Positions 34,337 through 42,937 of a stretch of 64,000 nt of DNA are shown here, piece after piece; position 1 is the stretch's first letter, and the number at the start of each line of letters is the position of its first letter. The stretch spans positions 124,001-188,000 of the forward strand of contig NZ_JAMZCY010000010.1 of NCBI RefSeq assembly GCF_024519285.1, in the 5' to 3' direction. The position numbers and the translations under genes are program-made. The stretch is from Cohnella sp. WQ 127256. GTDB lineage: Bacteria > Bacillota > Bacilli > Paenibacillales > Paenibacillaceae. The notes under the pieces are model-generated. The model was not told the DNA's origin and searched no databases. It was given only the letters and a program-made list of their open reading frames with translations.

Positions 34337-35107
34337 ATGAATGGATTACTACAAGGGAAGAACATCGTAGTTATGGGCGTTGCCAACGATCGCAGTATCG
34401 CTTGGGCTATCGCACAATCTCTTGCGTCTCAAGGGGCGCGACTGGTGTTTACATACGAGAATGAACGGGTTGAAGAACGTGTTAAGAAGCTTGCGAATAC
34501 GATTGAAGGCTCTTTGACCTTGCAATGTAATGTTTCTTCTGATGAGGACATCGAGGCATTGGCTTCACGTTTGAAGGAAGAGGTTGGGGTTATTCACGGC
34601 TTAGCGCATTGCATCGCTTTCGCTAAAGCAGAGGAGCTGGATGGTCTTTATGTGGACACCTCTCGTCCAGGTTTTGCCCTAGCTCACGATGTAAGCGTAT
34701 ATTCCCTAACTGCAGTAGCACAAAGGCTACACCCGCTAATGACTGAGGGCGGCAGTATTGTTACATTGACTTATCTCGGAGCGGAACGTACTCTTCGCAA
34801 TTATAACGTAATGGGTGTAGCCAAAGCGGCTCTTGAAGCTTCGGTTCGTTATTTGGCAAGTGACTTGGGTCCACAAGATATCCGCGTCAATGCGATCTCT
34901 GCGGGTCCAGTTCGGACACTTGCAGCCAAAGGAATCGCAGGCTTCAATACGATCTTGAAGCAGGTAGAAGAGAAAGCTCCATTACGTCGCAATACAGAAG
35001 CATCTGATGTCGGGGATACGGCATTGTTCCTGATGAGCCCATGGGCTAGAGGAATTACTGGAGAAGTTTTGCATGTGGATAACGGCTATAATATCGTAGG
35101 CATCTAA
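34337..35107 (+). CDS. fabI: Enoyl-[acyl-carrier-protein] reductase (NADH)
   Basis: FabI performs the last reductive step of each fatty-acid elongation cycle and is the target of triclosan. The 256-residue short-chain dehydrogenase fold has the atypical nucleotide-binding motif GVANDRSIAWAIA and the catalytic Tyr-x6-Lys in YNVMGVAK, with the second Tyr in TLTYLGAE. The substrate loop ISAGPVRTLAAKGI is conserved. A GGGAGG lies ahead of the ATG, with a terminator directly after. No FapR-type operator was recognised in the 146 bases upstream. Confidence 0.96.
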   Translation: MNGLLQGKNIVVMGVANDRSIAWAIAQSLASQGARLVFTYENERVEERVKKLANTIEGSLTLQCNVSSDEDIEALASRLKEEVGVIHGLAHCIAFAKAEELDGLYVDTSRPGFALAHDVSVYSLTAVAQRLHPLMTEGGSIVTLTYLGAERTLRNYNVMGVAKAALEASVRYLASDLGPQDIRVNAISAGPVRTLAAKGIAGFNTILKQVEEKAPLRRNTEASDVGDTALFLMSPWARGITGEVLHVDNGYNIVGI

Positions 35108-35126
35108 GCAATGACTTTATGTATTC

Positions 35127-35170
35127 GAAGCCGCTCCTTTGTCGATATGATGAAGGGTGGCTTCTTTTTT
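35127..35170 (+). terminator. Terminator after fabI
   Basis: Stem GAAGCC (35127-35132) / GGCTTC (35159-35164) with an inner CTCCTT/AAGGG helix, followed by TTTTTT. Confidence 0.88.
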
Positions 35171-35302
35171 CGAATAGGATAAGGCAACGGTTTCTATGTT
35201 TTAATCGTACAATCGCCGCAACCGCTTTTATGTATTTTCGTATATGATAGGAAAAGGGACAAAATTTTCTGTAAATGATTTCTAAGATTAGAGGGATGGT
35301 TA

Positions 35303-36154
35303 ATGAGTGCCAATCAGCCGGAAAGCATTGTCGGCGGCAAAAGTTATACGGCGGTAGCCATCAATTGTGCGGCCAAAGCCGGAGAATGGATTAAAAGTAA
35401 AATGGGCAGCATCACCCAATTGGATACAAAGTACTCTATGCATGATCTCGTAACTGAAGTTGATAAAGGCGCAGAGCGCATGATACGTAATCTTATTGGG
35501 ACGCATTTCCCAGAGCATTCTTTTCTTGGAGAAGAAGGCGTTGAGCCAGGTCCTGAAGCTTCGGCTAAAGCATTGCAGGATCTAAGCGAAGCTGAGTATT
35601 TGTGGATCGTTGATCCCGTGGATGGGACGACGAATTATGTTCACGGCTTTCCTTTCTATTCAGTCTCGATTGCACTGGCGCATCGTGGACAAGTCATCGT
35701 TGGGGTTGTATATGATCCTTCGAGGGACGAGCTATTCGTAGCTGAGAGAGGCAAGGGAGCCTATGTACACGGTCGTAAAATGCAAGTGTCATCAGAAGGG
35801 GCATTGAACCAAAGCCTACTAGCTACCGGCTTCCCTGCAGATCAACATGTAGCATTGCCAGCTAATATGAAGGGCATTCAAGCATTGGCTCCTAAGGTTC
35901 GCAACCTGCGGATCGCAGGATCGGCTGCTCTTCATCTGGCTTATGTGGCTTCTGGCCGATTAAGCGGCTTCTGGGAATACAACCTGAACGCATGGGATAT
36001 TGCGGCGGGCTCGTTGTTGGTCGAGGAATCAGGTGGCCGCATGTCGGATATTACAGGATCAACTTATGATCTCGCTGTAAGGAATGTAACGGCAAGTAAC
36101 GGTCTGATTCATGAGGAACTGTTAGAGGAGCTTCACTCAGCAGCTAATACATGA
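35303..36154 (+). CDS. suhB: Inositol monophosphatase family protein
   Basis: A 283-residue Mg-dependent phosphatase. Metal-binding motifs are FLGEEGVEPG, WIVDPVDGTTNYVHGFPFYS and, near the C terminus, NAWDIAAGSLLVEESGG, all intact. Family members act on inositol phosphates, sugar phosphates or 3'-phosphoadenosine phosphate; the actual substrate here is not decided by these motifs. The ATG has GAGGGATGG upstream. The following small gene starts inside or just after its end. Confidence 0.9.
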   Translation: MSANQPESIVGGKSYTAVAINCAAKAGEWIKSKMGSITQLDTKYSMHDLVTEVDKGAERMIRNLIGTHFPEHSFLGEEGVEPGPEASAKALQDLSEAEYLWIVDPVDGTTNYVHGFPFYSVSIALAHRGQVIVGVVYDPSRDELFVAERGKGAYVHGRKMQVSSEGALNQSLLATGFPADQHVALPANMKGIQALAPKVRNLRIAGSAALHLAYVASGRLSGFWEYNLNAWDIAAGSLLVEESGGRMSDITGSTYDLAVRNVTASNGLIHEELLEELHSAANT

Positions 36155-36201
36155 GATTTGAAGCTTTTGACCATCCTAGTGGCAGAAGGGGGGGCAAACG
36201 G

Positions 36202-36462
36202 TTGGAAAACAAAGAGGTTGAAGAGCTGCTCGCTCGAAGATTAACGGAGGAGCTGTCTGAGCCATCGGCAGACACGGAAGCAGAAGCAGAGGCCGAGGCG
36301 GTTAAGCAACTGTCGCCACGCTGGGAAATCCGTATTCAGGCAAAGCTTGATCCGGTCGTTGAAGAAACGAAAGCTTATCGAGCCATCGCACAGGAAGTCC
36401 ACCATAGGTATGAAGGTGTTCGTGTGGAAGATGATGTGAAGACAAAGAAGGACGAAGGGTAG
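36202..36462 (+). CDS. Hypothetical charged 86-residue protein
   Basis: Not recognised. A very acidic N-terminal half (EEL, EPS, repeated E-A) is followed by a conserved-looking block WEIRIQAKLDPVVEETKAYR. I prefer TTG 36202, which has AAGGGGGGG seven bases upstream; the frame also opens at ATG 36151, overlapping the phosphatase stop by four bases, with no good ribosome binding site. Its stop codon lies within a terminator. Function unknown, likely a lineage-specific protein. Confidence 0.65.
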   Translation: MENKEVEELLARRLTEELSEPSADTEAEAEAEAVKQLSPRWEIRIQAKLDPVVEETKAYRAIAQEVHHRYEGVRVEDDVKTKKDEG

Positions 36463-36490
36463 CCCAACTAGGGAATGCCCTTCTTTTTTT
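36454..36490 (+). terminator. Terminator after the small charged protein gene
   Basis: Stem GAAGGG (36454-36459) / CCCTTC (36478-36483) with an inner CCC/GGG helix, followed by seven T. The left arm overlaps the stop codon. Confidence 0.82.
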
Positions 36491-36530
36491 CGATAATGCA
36501 TGAGAATACATGAAGTGGGACTTCATAGAA

Positions 36531-36570
36531 AATAACAAGAGGTGATGCAGGGGTTCCCGCATCACCTCTT
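36531..36570 (-). terminator. Terminator after gsaB
   Basis: Perfect 12-bp stem AAGAGGTGATGC (36537-36548) / GCATCACCTCTT (36559-36570), followed on the minus strand by GTTATTTTC. Confidence 0.85.
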
Positions 36571-36599
36571 ATTATTTCATTCGTTCAAATCATCCAAGT

Positions 36600-37916
36600 C
36601 TATGCATTCAAGGACATTTCACGGAAGCATTGTTCCGCGGCTGTCAGCGTTTCATCGATATCTGCTTCAGTGTGAGCCGTAGTCAAAAACCAAGCTTCAT
36701 ATTTGGAAGGGGCTAAGTAAATACCACGGTCCAACATCAAGCGGAAGAAACGGGCAAACTGCTCACCGTCCGAGCCTTGTGCTTCAATATAATTCGTGAC
36801 GGGATGCCCGCAGAAATGAGTTGAGAACGCGCCGACAATTCGATTAATTGTCAGCGGAACGCCATAACGGTCTGCGGATGCTTGAAGTCCATTCACCAAT
36901 TTGACTGCCAAAGCTTCCATATGCTCATACACGCCTGGCTCTCGCAACACTTCCAAACAAGCCAATCCAGCTAATATGGATGCTGGGTTTCCGGCCATCG
37001 TTCCAGCTTGGTAAGCGGGGCCGAGTGGAGCGACCATCGCCATCAAGTCAGCTCGTCCGCCGTAGGCTCCAATGGGGAGTCCTCCGCCAATAATTTTCCC
37101 GAGTGCGGTCAAATCGGGACGAATAGCTTCTTGATCAGGGAACGCTGAGAACGTCTGGGCGGAGCCGTAATGGAACCGGAAAGCACTAATGACCTCATCG
37201 TAGATGACGAGCGCACCCGCATCCCGCGTCATCTTGCATAGTCCCTCAAGAAATCCGGGCTTCGGCATGACCATTCCGAAATTACCAACGATAGGCTCAA
37301 CCATAACCGCTGCGACCTCGTCACCCCAACGTTCAAGTGCAAGCTTCAAGCCGTCCAATTGGTTGAAGGGTACGGTGATCACTTCACTCGCAATACTTGG
37401 TGGGATTCCCGCGCTGTCTGGGATGCCAAGCGTAGACGGTCCTGATCCTGCGGCGACTAATACTAAGTCGGCGTGACCGTGGTAGCAGCCGGCAAATTTA
37501 ATGATTTTGTTCCGTCCAGTGAACGCACGAGCGACCCGAATTGTAGTCATGACCGCTTCTGTACCGGAATTGACGAACCGCACCTTATCCATGGAAGGAA
37601 TAGCCGCCTTCAATTCCTTAGCTAAAAGAATTTCATGCTCCGTCGCAGTGCCATACAGCGTACCGTTATGGGCAGCTTGAACAATAGCTTCCGTAACTAG
37701 TGGATGGGCATGCCCCGTAATGATGGGGCCGAAAGCGGCAAGGTAGTCGATATATTTGTTACCATCAACATCCCAGAAATAAGCGCCTTCGCCGCGCTTC
37801 ATGAACACGGGGGCGCCGCCTCCGACGGCTTTGAACGAACGAGAGGGACTGTTAACCCCGCCGACGATATGCTGTTGAGCTTCTTCATATAATTGCGCTG
37901 AACGTAATCGATCCAT
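36600..37916 (-). CDS. gsaB: Glutamate-1-semialdehyde 2,1-aminomutase (GsaB-type)
   Basis: Makes 5-aminolevulinate, the heme and tetrapyrrole precursor, from glutamate-1-semialdehyde with PLP. The 438-residue sequence follows B. subtilis GsaB closely, for example HIVGGVNSPSRSFKAVGGG, YLAAFGPIITGHAHP and SGTEAVMTTIRVARAFTGR. The PLP lysine is in LGKIIGGGLPIG (about residue 272). It is not with other hem genes, which supports the second paralogue rather than HemL. ATG 37916 and GTG 37919 are both compatible with the GGAGGG upstream. It follows the LCP gene by 40 bases on the same strand. Confidence 0.93.
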   Translation of the reverse strand: MDRLRSAQLYEEAQQHIVGGVNSPSRSFKAVGGGAPVFMKRGEGAYFWDVDGNKYIDYLAAFGPIITGHAHPLVTEAIVQAAHNGTLYGTATEHEILLAKELKAAIPSMDKVRFVNSGTEAVMTTIRVARAFTGRNKIIKFAGCYHGHADLVLVAAGSGPSTLGIPDSAGIPPSIASEVITVPFNQLDGLKLALERWGDEVAAVMVEPIVGNFGMVMPKPGFLEGLCKMTRDAGALVIYDEVISAFRFHYGSAQTFSAFPDQEAIRPDLTALGKIIGGGLPIGAYGGRADLMAMVAPLGPAYQAGTMAGNPASILAGLACLEVLREPGVYEHMEALAVKLVNGLQASADRYGVPLTINRIVGAFSTHFCGHPVTNYIEAQGSDGEQFARFFRLMLDRGIYLAPSKYEAWFLTTAHTEADIDETLTAAEQCFREMSLNA

Positions 37917-37956
37917 CACTTGATAACCCTCCGATGATTAATTTCCCATGTACGAG

Positions 37957-38964
37957 CTACTTCTTGCCACTACTTGCGCTGGAAGAAGGGGATGGTTCTG
38001 GTGTGGTTAAGGATTCATCCTTAGTTAATGTTTCTTGAACATACTCTTTTAGCGCTTTGCTGTCGCGAACGCCAAGCATAGCTGACCCGTTTACCTTCTC
38101 GTCAATAACTAGCTCCATTGGAGGGATTTGCGCTGTGCCTGCCTGATGGGACTTATACCCGAGGCTGCCAAGCTTAAGCATATCTCCAGGAGACATATTC
38201 GTTTCAACATAAGGGATAACATCGCCTAATATATCCGGCAGCTTGATGAGATTCCATCCGTCTTTTAGCTTAGCAGCGGTAGCCTTAAGGAAATCACGCT
38301 GGCGCTCAGTTCGAGTGAAATCCGATAGCTTATCATGACGGAAGCGAACATACTGCAGCGCTTTGTTTCCATCTAAATGCTGCTGGCCTTTTTTAAGATC
38401 AATATCGTACACGTGTCCATCAGCAGAGTCAGAATACTTCATATTCTTTTCCACGTAGAAATCGACTCCGCCAAGCGAATCCACCAATTTAATGAATCCT
38501 TGGAAATCGACGTACACATAATACTGAATATCCAAGCCAGTTAGGTTACCGATCGTCTTCATGGCCAATTCTGGACCGCCGAGCGCAATAGCTGCGTTAA
38601 CCCGGTTATCTTTGTATCCTGGAATTTCTACATGCGTATCGCGTAGGACAGAGAATAAGTGTATGCTTTTACTGACAGGGTCGAAGGAAGCAATAATCAT
38701 GGAATCCGATCGGGCGACCTCGTCCTTCTTAAGTCCCCTTTCATCACCGCCCATGAGCAGGATGTTTACGCGCTCTGAGCCTTCCCATTCTGGAGGCTTG
38801 TACTCCGCTTTCTCTTCAAATTTACCGAACCGTGATTCTTCTTTTGGTTTCTGAGCATGGGATAGCTCATTATAATTGGAGTATACCCACCAGCCAACGA
38901 AGCATAGGAAAATAAAGACTAGGCCAAGTAGGATAAATAACGTGATCTTCCATTTTTTACGCAT
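37957..38964 (-). CDS. LCP (LytR-CpsA-Psr) family protein
   Basis: Membrane-anchored enzyme of the family that attaches teichoic acid or other glycopolymers to peptidoglycan. One N-terminal transmembrane segment (about residues 7-29) is followed by the LCP domain (about 65-260) with VNILLMGGDERG, ARSDSMIIASFD, SVLRDTHVEIPG and YVRFRHDKLSDFTRTERQRD. The conserved Arg and Asp residues that bind the lipid-linked donor are present. A Ser/Pro-rich tail ends it. It precedes gsaB on the same strand. Confidence 0.93.
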   Translation of the reverse strand: MRKKWKITLFILLGLVFIFLCFVGWWVYSNYNELSHAQKPKEESRFGKFEEKAEYKPPEWEGSERVNILLMGGDERGLKKDEVARSDSMIIASFDPVSKSIHLFSVLRDTHVEIPGYKDNRVNAAIALGGPELAMKTIGNLTGLDIQYYVYVDFQGFIKLVDSLGGVDFYVEKNMKYSDSADGHVYDIDLKKGQQHLDGNKALQYVRFRHDKLSDFTRTERQRDFLKATAAKLKDGWNLIKLPDILGDVIPYVETNMSPGDMLKLGSLGYKSHQAGTAQIPPMELVIDEKVNGSAMLGVRDSKALKEYVQETLTKDESLTTPEPSPSSSASSGKK

Positions 38965-39095
38965 GAAATATGTCCTCTCCGGTATCTATGTGATAAAATT
39001 ATAAAGTTTCGGCGATGGAATAAGCAAGTTAGCAATTTTTCAGAATTGTTTTCCAACACATCCAGATGATCGTGATTTGGTTACGGGAGGTTCAT

Positions 39096-40178
39096 ATGTT
39101 AGCGATAGATGTGCATCAATTGCGCAAGGAATTCAAAGTTCAGAAAAATCGCGAAGGTCTCAAGGGAGCGCTTCAGGATTTATTCAAGCGTGAGCATACC
39201 GAGGTTGCGGCGGTTAAAGATATTAGCTTTCAAATTCCCCAAGGAGAAATTTGTGGTTACATTGGGGAGAATGGTGCTGGAAAATCGACTACGATCAAGA
39301 TGCTAACGGGTATCTTAGTTCCAACCTCAGGCAAGCTTGTTGTGAATGGCTTTATTCCTTATAAGGAACGTGAGAAGTTCGTACAAGGGATTGGGGTCGT
39401 GTTCGGGCAACGAAGTCAGCTTTGGTGGGACATCGGAGTCATCGAGTCGTTCCGGTTGCTACGTAAAGTGTACCGAGTGAGCGAAAGTGATTACCGCCGC
39501 AGGTTAGACGAGCTAGTGGAAACCTTACAGCTACAGGACTTGCTGAATCGTCCTGTTCGTAAGCTGAGCCTTGGCCAACGGATGCGTTGTGAATTGGTAG
39601 CGGCGCTTTTACATAACCCATCGATTCTGTTTCTAGATGAGCCCACGATTGGCCTTGATATTGTAGTTAAGACTGAAATTCGTGAGTTTCTCAAAAGATT
39701 GAATCGTGAGCAAGGGACTACGATATTGCTTACAACGCATGATTTGCAAGATATCGAAGCTTTATGCTCTCGTGTTATTATGCTTGACGATGGCCGGATT
39801 ATTTATGATGGTGGCTTGGATGAACTGAAATCTCGGTGGGGCAAAGGCCGCGAGGTGCAGTTTCAATTTACAGATCCGATATCGCTGGATGCTGTGTCAG
39901 CAATGACCAGTGGCTTAAATGTCCGATGGAAGCTCGAGAACGATGTGACTGCGAAGGTATGGATTCCTCGCGAGATGAATGTGTCTGAAGTGCTCTCGCG
40001 TGTAGTTGGCTTGCAGGATATTAGTGATATTAAAATTTTCGAGACGAACACAGACGAGATCGTTCGGGAAATTTATCAATCGGGTAGCGCCGAAGCACCG
40101 AGAGACTTGTCCGCTTTGTCGGATGAGGAACCTGTAGAACAGAAGGAGCCAGTTAAGGCAGGAGCAGGCGAATCATGA
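39096..40178 (+). CDS. ABC-2 type exporter, ATPase subunit
   Basis: A 360-residue ATPase. Walker A is GENGAGKST, the signature LSLGQRMRCE, Walker B ILFLDEPTIGLD and the switch His is in LLTTHDLQDIE. The C-terminal 90 residues (about 250-340) are an extra regulatory domain. It opens a three-gene unit with two ABC-2 permeases overlapping or directly adjoining. The unit resembles NatA-like and viologen-type exporters; the cargo is unknown. ATG 39096 has GGGAGG five bases upstream and excludes the longer frame from 39066. Confidence 0.9.
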   Translation: MLAIDVHQLRKEFKVQKNREGLKGALQDLFKREHTEVAAVKDISFQIPQGEICGYIGENGAGKSTTIKMLTGILVPTSGKLVVNGFIPYKEREKFVQGIGVVFGQRSQLWWDIGVIESFRLLRKVYRVSESDYRRRLDELVETLQLQDLLNRPVRKLSLGQRMRCELVAALLHNPSILFLDEPTIGLDIVVKTEIREFLKRLNREQGTTILLTTHDLQDIEALCSRVIMLDDGRIIYDGGLDELKSRWGKGREVQFQFTDPISLDAVSAMTSGLNVRWKLENDVTAKVWIPREMNVSEVLSRVVGLQDISDIKIFETNTDEIVREIYQSGSAEAPRDLSALSDEEPVEQKEPVKAGAGES

Positions 40179-40969
40179 CGAGTGCTTATTTGGATTTCGT
40201 CCGCATCCGGTTTCTGATGATGCTCGCTTATCGAGTCAATTATTATAGTGGAATTATTATCTATGCCATTAATATCGGGGCTTATTATTTTCTATGGAAA
40301 GCGATTTACGGCGAGGCGGAGACACTTCAAGGCTTCACGGTCATTCAGATGTCAACCTATGTAGCCGTATCGTGGATGGCTAGAGCTTTTTACTACAATA
40401 ACCTAGACCGTGAAATATCAAGCGAAATCGTGGACGGCAGTGTGGCCATCCAGATTATTCGTCCCTATTCGTATTTGCTCGTGAAAATGATGCAAGGCTT
40501 CGGAGAGGGTATCTTCCGCTTGCTGCTGTTCATGGTGCCGGGTATGATCATCGTTTCGTTTATTTTCCCGATTACGCTGCCTACTGATCCGATGCAATGG
40601 ATCGTGTTCTTCGTCATGATCTGGTTCAGCTTTCTTATTAATTCTCAGATTAACATTTTGACTGGCTTGGGTGCTTTCTTCTTTGAAAATAATCAGGGCA
40701 TCATGTCGATGAAAAGGATCTTAGTGGACTTGCTATCTGGTGTTGTTGTCCCGATTGCCTTTTTCCCTGGCTGGGCCATATCCGTCATGCAGTGGCTTCC
40801 CTTCCAAGCGATTACCTATTTGCCGGGCTCGGTGTTCACGGGTCGAATTCAGGGCGCTGACGTATGGAATGCTTTATTAGTACAAGTCATATGGACGGTT
40901 GTTTTGCTTATTCCGATTATGCTCGTATGGCGGGCGGCACGACGTCGTCTGTTCGTGCAGGGAGGTTGA
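40175..40969 (+). CDS. ABC-2 type exporter, permease subunit
   Basis: A 264-residue membrane protein of the ABC2_membrane_6 (DUF990) type with about six transmembrane segments. It starts four bases inside the ATPase gene, and the next permease follows after four bases. The N-terminal half has SWMARAFYYNNLDREISSEIVDGSVA and the C-terminal half FFPGWAISVMQWLPFQAI, both typical. It presumably forms a heterodimer with the next protein. Cargo unknown. Confidence 0.88.
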   Translation: MTSAYLDFVRIRFLMMLAYRVNYYSGIIIYAINIGAYYFLWKAIYGEAETLQGFTVIQMSTYVAVSWMARAFYYNNLDREISSEIVDGSVAIQIIRPYSYLLVKMMQGFGEGIFRLLLFMVPGMIIVSFIFPITLPTDPMQWIVFFVMIWFSFLINSQINILTGLGAFFFENNQGIMSMKRILVDLLSGVVVPIAFFPGWAISVMQWLPFQAITYLPGSVFTGRIQGADVWNALLVQVIWTVVLLIPIMLVWRAARRRLFVQGG

Positions 40970-40973
40970 TGAG

Positions 40974-41771
40974 ATGAGTCGTCTAGCCTTTATGCTTGGA
41001 TTATATCGGGATTATTTCGCCAATTACATGAAAACCAAATTAACGTACCGGGCTGATTTCTGGATTGAGGTTTTGTCCGATCTGATGTTTAACGGTCTTA
41101 ACCTTGTGTTTATTTTCATCGTGTTCATGCACACGCCAACGTTAGGGGATTGGAGCGAAGCGGAGGTTGTGTTCGTCTACGGTTATTTCATGATCGCTTC
41201 CGGATTGTTCTCTACGTTCTTTAATGTATGGAACTTCAGTGAGAGGTACATTGTGAAGGGGGAAATGGACCGTATTCTTACGCGGCCAACGCATTCCCTT
41301 ACTCAGATAATGCTCGAAAATATGGATCCCCCAGCGATAGTCGGCTCGATTGTGGGATTTGTAATTATGATTACTTCATGGACAACTCTCGGACTACCGT
41401 TCCACTGGTACGATCCGTTCGTTCTGATCATTATGGTGCTGGGTTCCTGTTTCATCTACATGGGAATTTACACGGCAATGTCGGCCATTTCCTTTTATTC
41501 GGATGCGCCGACGGGTATTGGTCCATTGATTTACAATATTCAGAACTATGGCAGATACCCGGTCGAGATCTACAATAAGACGATTAAATTTTTACTGACT
41601 TGGTTATTGCCGTTCGCCTTCGTCGGGGTATACCCAGCGTCCTTCTTCCTTGGCCGCTTGGACGATTGGTGGATGGCTTGGCTGACTCCAGTTGTCGGTA
41701 TTGTCGTGCTATCGCTCGGTTTATGGTTCTGGAATTACGGAGTTCGGCGTTATCGAGGCGCGGGGAGCTGA
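40974..41771 (+). CDS. ABC-2 type exporter, permease subunit
   Basis: A 265-residue membrane protein, about six transmembrane segments, homologous in style to the preceding permease (IVKGEMDRILTRPTHSL is the counterpart of the EIVDGSVAIQIIRP stretch). ATG 40974 has GGGAGG upstream; the longer frame from 40899 overlaps the previous gene and is rejected. It ends the exporter unit, but I see no terminator before the SorC regulator promoter. Confidence 0.87.
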   Translation: MSRLAFMLGLYRDYFANYMKTKLTYRADFWIEVLSDLMFNGLNLVFIFIVFMHTPTLGDWSEAEVVFVYGYFMIASGLFSTFFNVWNFSERYIVKGEMDRILTRPTHSLTQIMLENMDPPAIVGSIVGFVIMITSWTTLGLPFHWYDPFVLIIMVLGSCFIYMGIYTAMSAISFYSDAPTGIGPLIYNIQNYGRYPVEIYNKTIKFLLTWLLPFAFVGVYPASFFLGRLDDWWMAWLTPVVGIVVLSLGLWFWNYGVRRYRGAGS

Positions 41772-41792
41772 TCGTTCCTCGCGTCCTTCCAC

Positions 41793-41806
41793 TGAACATT
41801 TGATCA
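41793..41806. promoter_or_regulatory. Putative SorC operator, upstream copy
   Basis: TGAACATTTGATCA. Its complement TGATCAAATGTTCA matches the downstream copy at 41878-41891 in 13 of 14 bases. Confidence 0.5.
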
Positions 41807-41823
41807 ATGTTGAGAAATTGTTC

Positions 41824-41853
41824 TTGAAAACCCTTTCATACCTGTGGTATGAT
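41824..41853 (+). promoter_or_regulatory. Promoter of the SorC regulator and sugar operon
   Basis: -35 TTGAAA (41824-41829), 18-base spacer, -10 TATGAT (41848-41853). It lies between the two operator-like copies. Confidence 0.65.
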
Positions 41854-41877
41854 GTCCTCAGAACAAATTTTCCATTA

Positions 41878-41891
41878 TGAACAAATGTTCA
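41878..41891. promoter_or_regulatory. Putative SorC operator, downstream copy
   Basis: TGAACA-AA-TGTTCA, a perfect 6-2-6 palindrome. It sits about 15-28 bases after the predicted start point and would overlap an ATG at 41877, which supports the GTG start at 41913. It resembles the B. subtilis DeoR operator type, also bound by a SorC-family protein. Confidence 0.55.
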
Positions 41892-41912
41892 GAGGAGGGG
41901 GCGCGAAGCATT

Positions 41913-42884
41913 GTGATAGATGCAAGCCAAGAGAAAAAGAGGCTGCTGGTGAAGGTAAGTTCCTTGTATTATATGGACGGTCTTAATCAGCAAGAGATTT
42001 CAGAGCGTCTAGGTATATCACGACCACAAATTAGTAGAATGCTTGCAGTTGCTAAATCAGAAGGTATTGTGCAGATCAGTATTCGCAATCCGTATTCAGA
42101 AGAGCAAGTATACGAGAGAGCCATTGCAGAAACATTCGGCATACATGATGTGATTGTCGTGCATGTACCCAATGCAGATCGGAGAATCATTGATCAGCAA
42201 GTGGCGCGAGCCGCATCTGCTTTGTTAGAGAGTGCGATTAAAGACCGCGACGTAGTAGGAATTATGGCTGGTCGAACGATTGCTTCTGTTGGAAGAGAGA
42301 TGCACTCTATTGGGAGGAAGAATGTTCAGTTCGTGCCGATGATCGGTGGGTTTGGCTCAGACGGTGAAGCGTGGCATGCGAATTCGAATGCGAGAGTGTT
42401 TGCTGAGCAATTCAAGTCGCGACATTTGCTTTTGAACGCACCAGCCGTTGTAGCTTCCTCCCAAGCGAGAGATACCTTCTTGAACGAATCGGAGATCTCG
42501 CAAGTGCTGGAGGCGGCCAAGCGCGTATCGCTGGCACTGATTGGAATCGGTCAAGTGACGGATCAAGCAGCGATAGTCCAGTCTGGCTATTTCACACATC
42601 AGGAAATGGTCGATGTTAGCGAGAAGGGTGCTGTAGCAAACGTTTGTACTTCTTTCTTGGATGCGGCGGGAGAACGTATTTCTTACGATGCAGAATCCCG
42701 AATGATCGGACTGTCTATTGACGACATCCGTGCGATTCCTAACGTCATAGCTATCGCGAGTGGTGGGGAGAAAATTGAAGCCATTGTATCCGCACTTCGT
42801 GGCAAATGTATGGATGTGCTCGTCACAGACTTAGAAACTGCACAGCAATTATTAGAATGGCATCGTTCGCATCCTGCCCGGTAA
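41913..42884 (+). CDS. SorC/DeoR-family sugar-binding regulator
   Basis: A 323-residue repressor of the SorC family (LsrR and DeoR of B. subtilis are relatives). The N-terminal helix-turn-helix reads LYYMDGLNQQEISERLGISRP with QISRML; the C-terminal effector domain has GIMAGRTIASVGREM, QFVPMIGG and LALIGIGQV, a phosphosugar-binding fold. GTG 41913 follows AGGAGGGG by 12 bases; the ATG at 41877 lies within the operator-like palindrome. It should respond to a phosphorylated product of the FGGY kinase encoded downstream. The gene heads the sugar operon. Confidence 0.9.
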   Translation: MIDASQEKKRLLVKVSSLYYMDGLNQQEISERLGISRPQISRMLAVAKSEGIVQISIRNPYSEEQVYERAIAETFGIHDVIVVHVPNADRRIIDQQVARAASALLESAIKDRDVVGIMAGRTIASVGREMHSIGRKNVQFVPMIGGFGSDGEAWHANSNARVFAEQFKSRHLLLNAPAVVASSQARDTFLNESEISQVLEAAKRVSLALIGIGQVTDQAAIVQSGYFTHQEMVDVSEKGAVANVCTSFLDAAGERISYDAESRMIGLSIDDIRAIPNVIAIASGGEKIEAIVSALRGKCMDVLVTDLETAQQLLEWHRSHPAR

Positions 42885-42937
42885 AACGGGTGGGTGCGGA
42901 AAAAATATAGTTGTATCTACTCAGGGGGTCAATTGAA

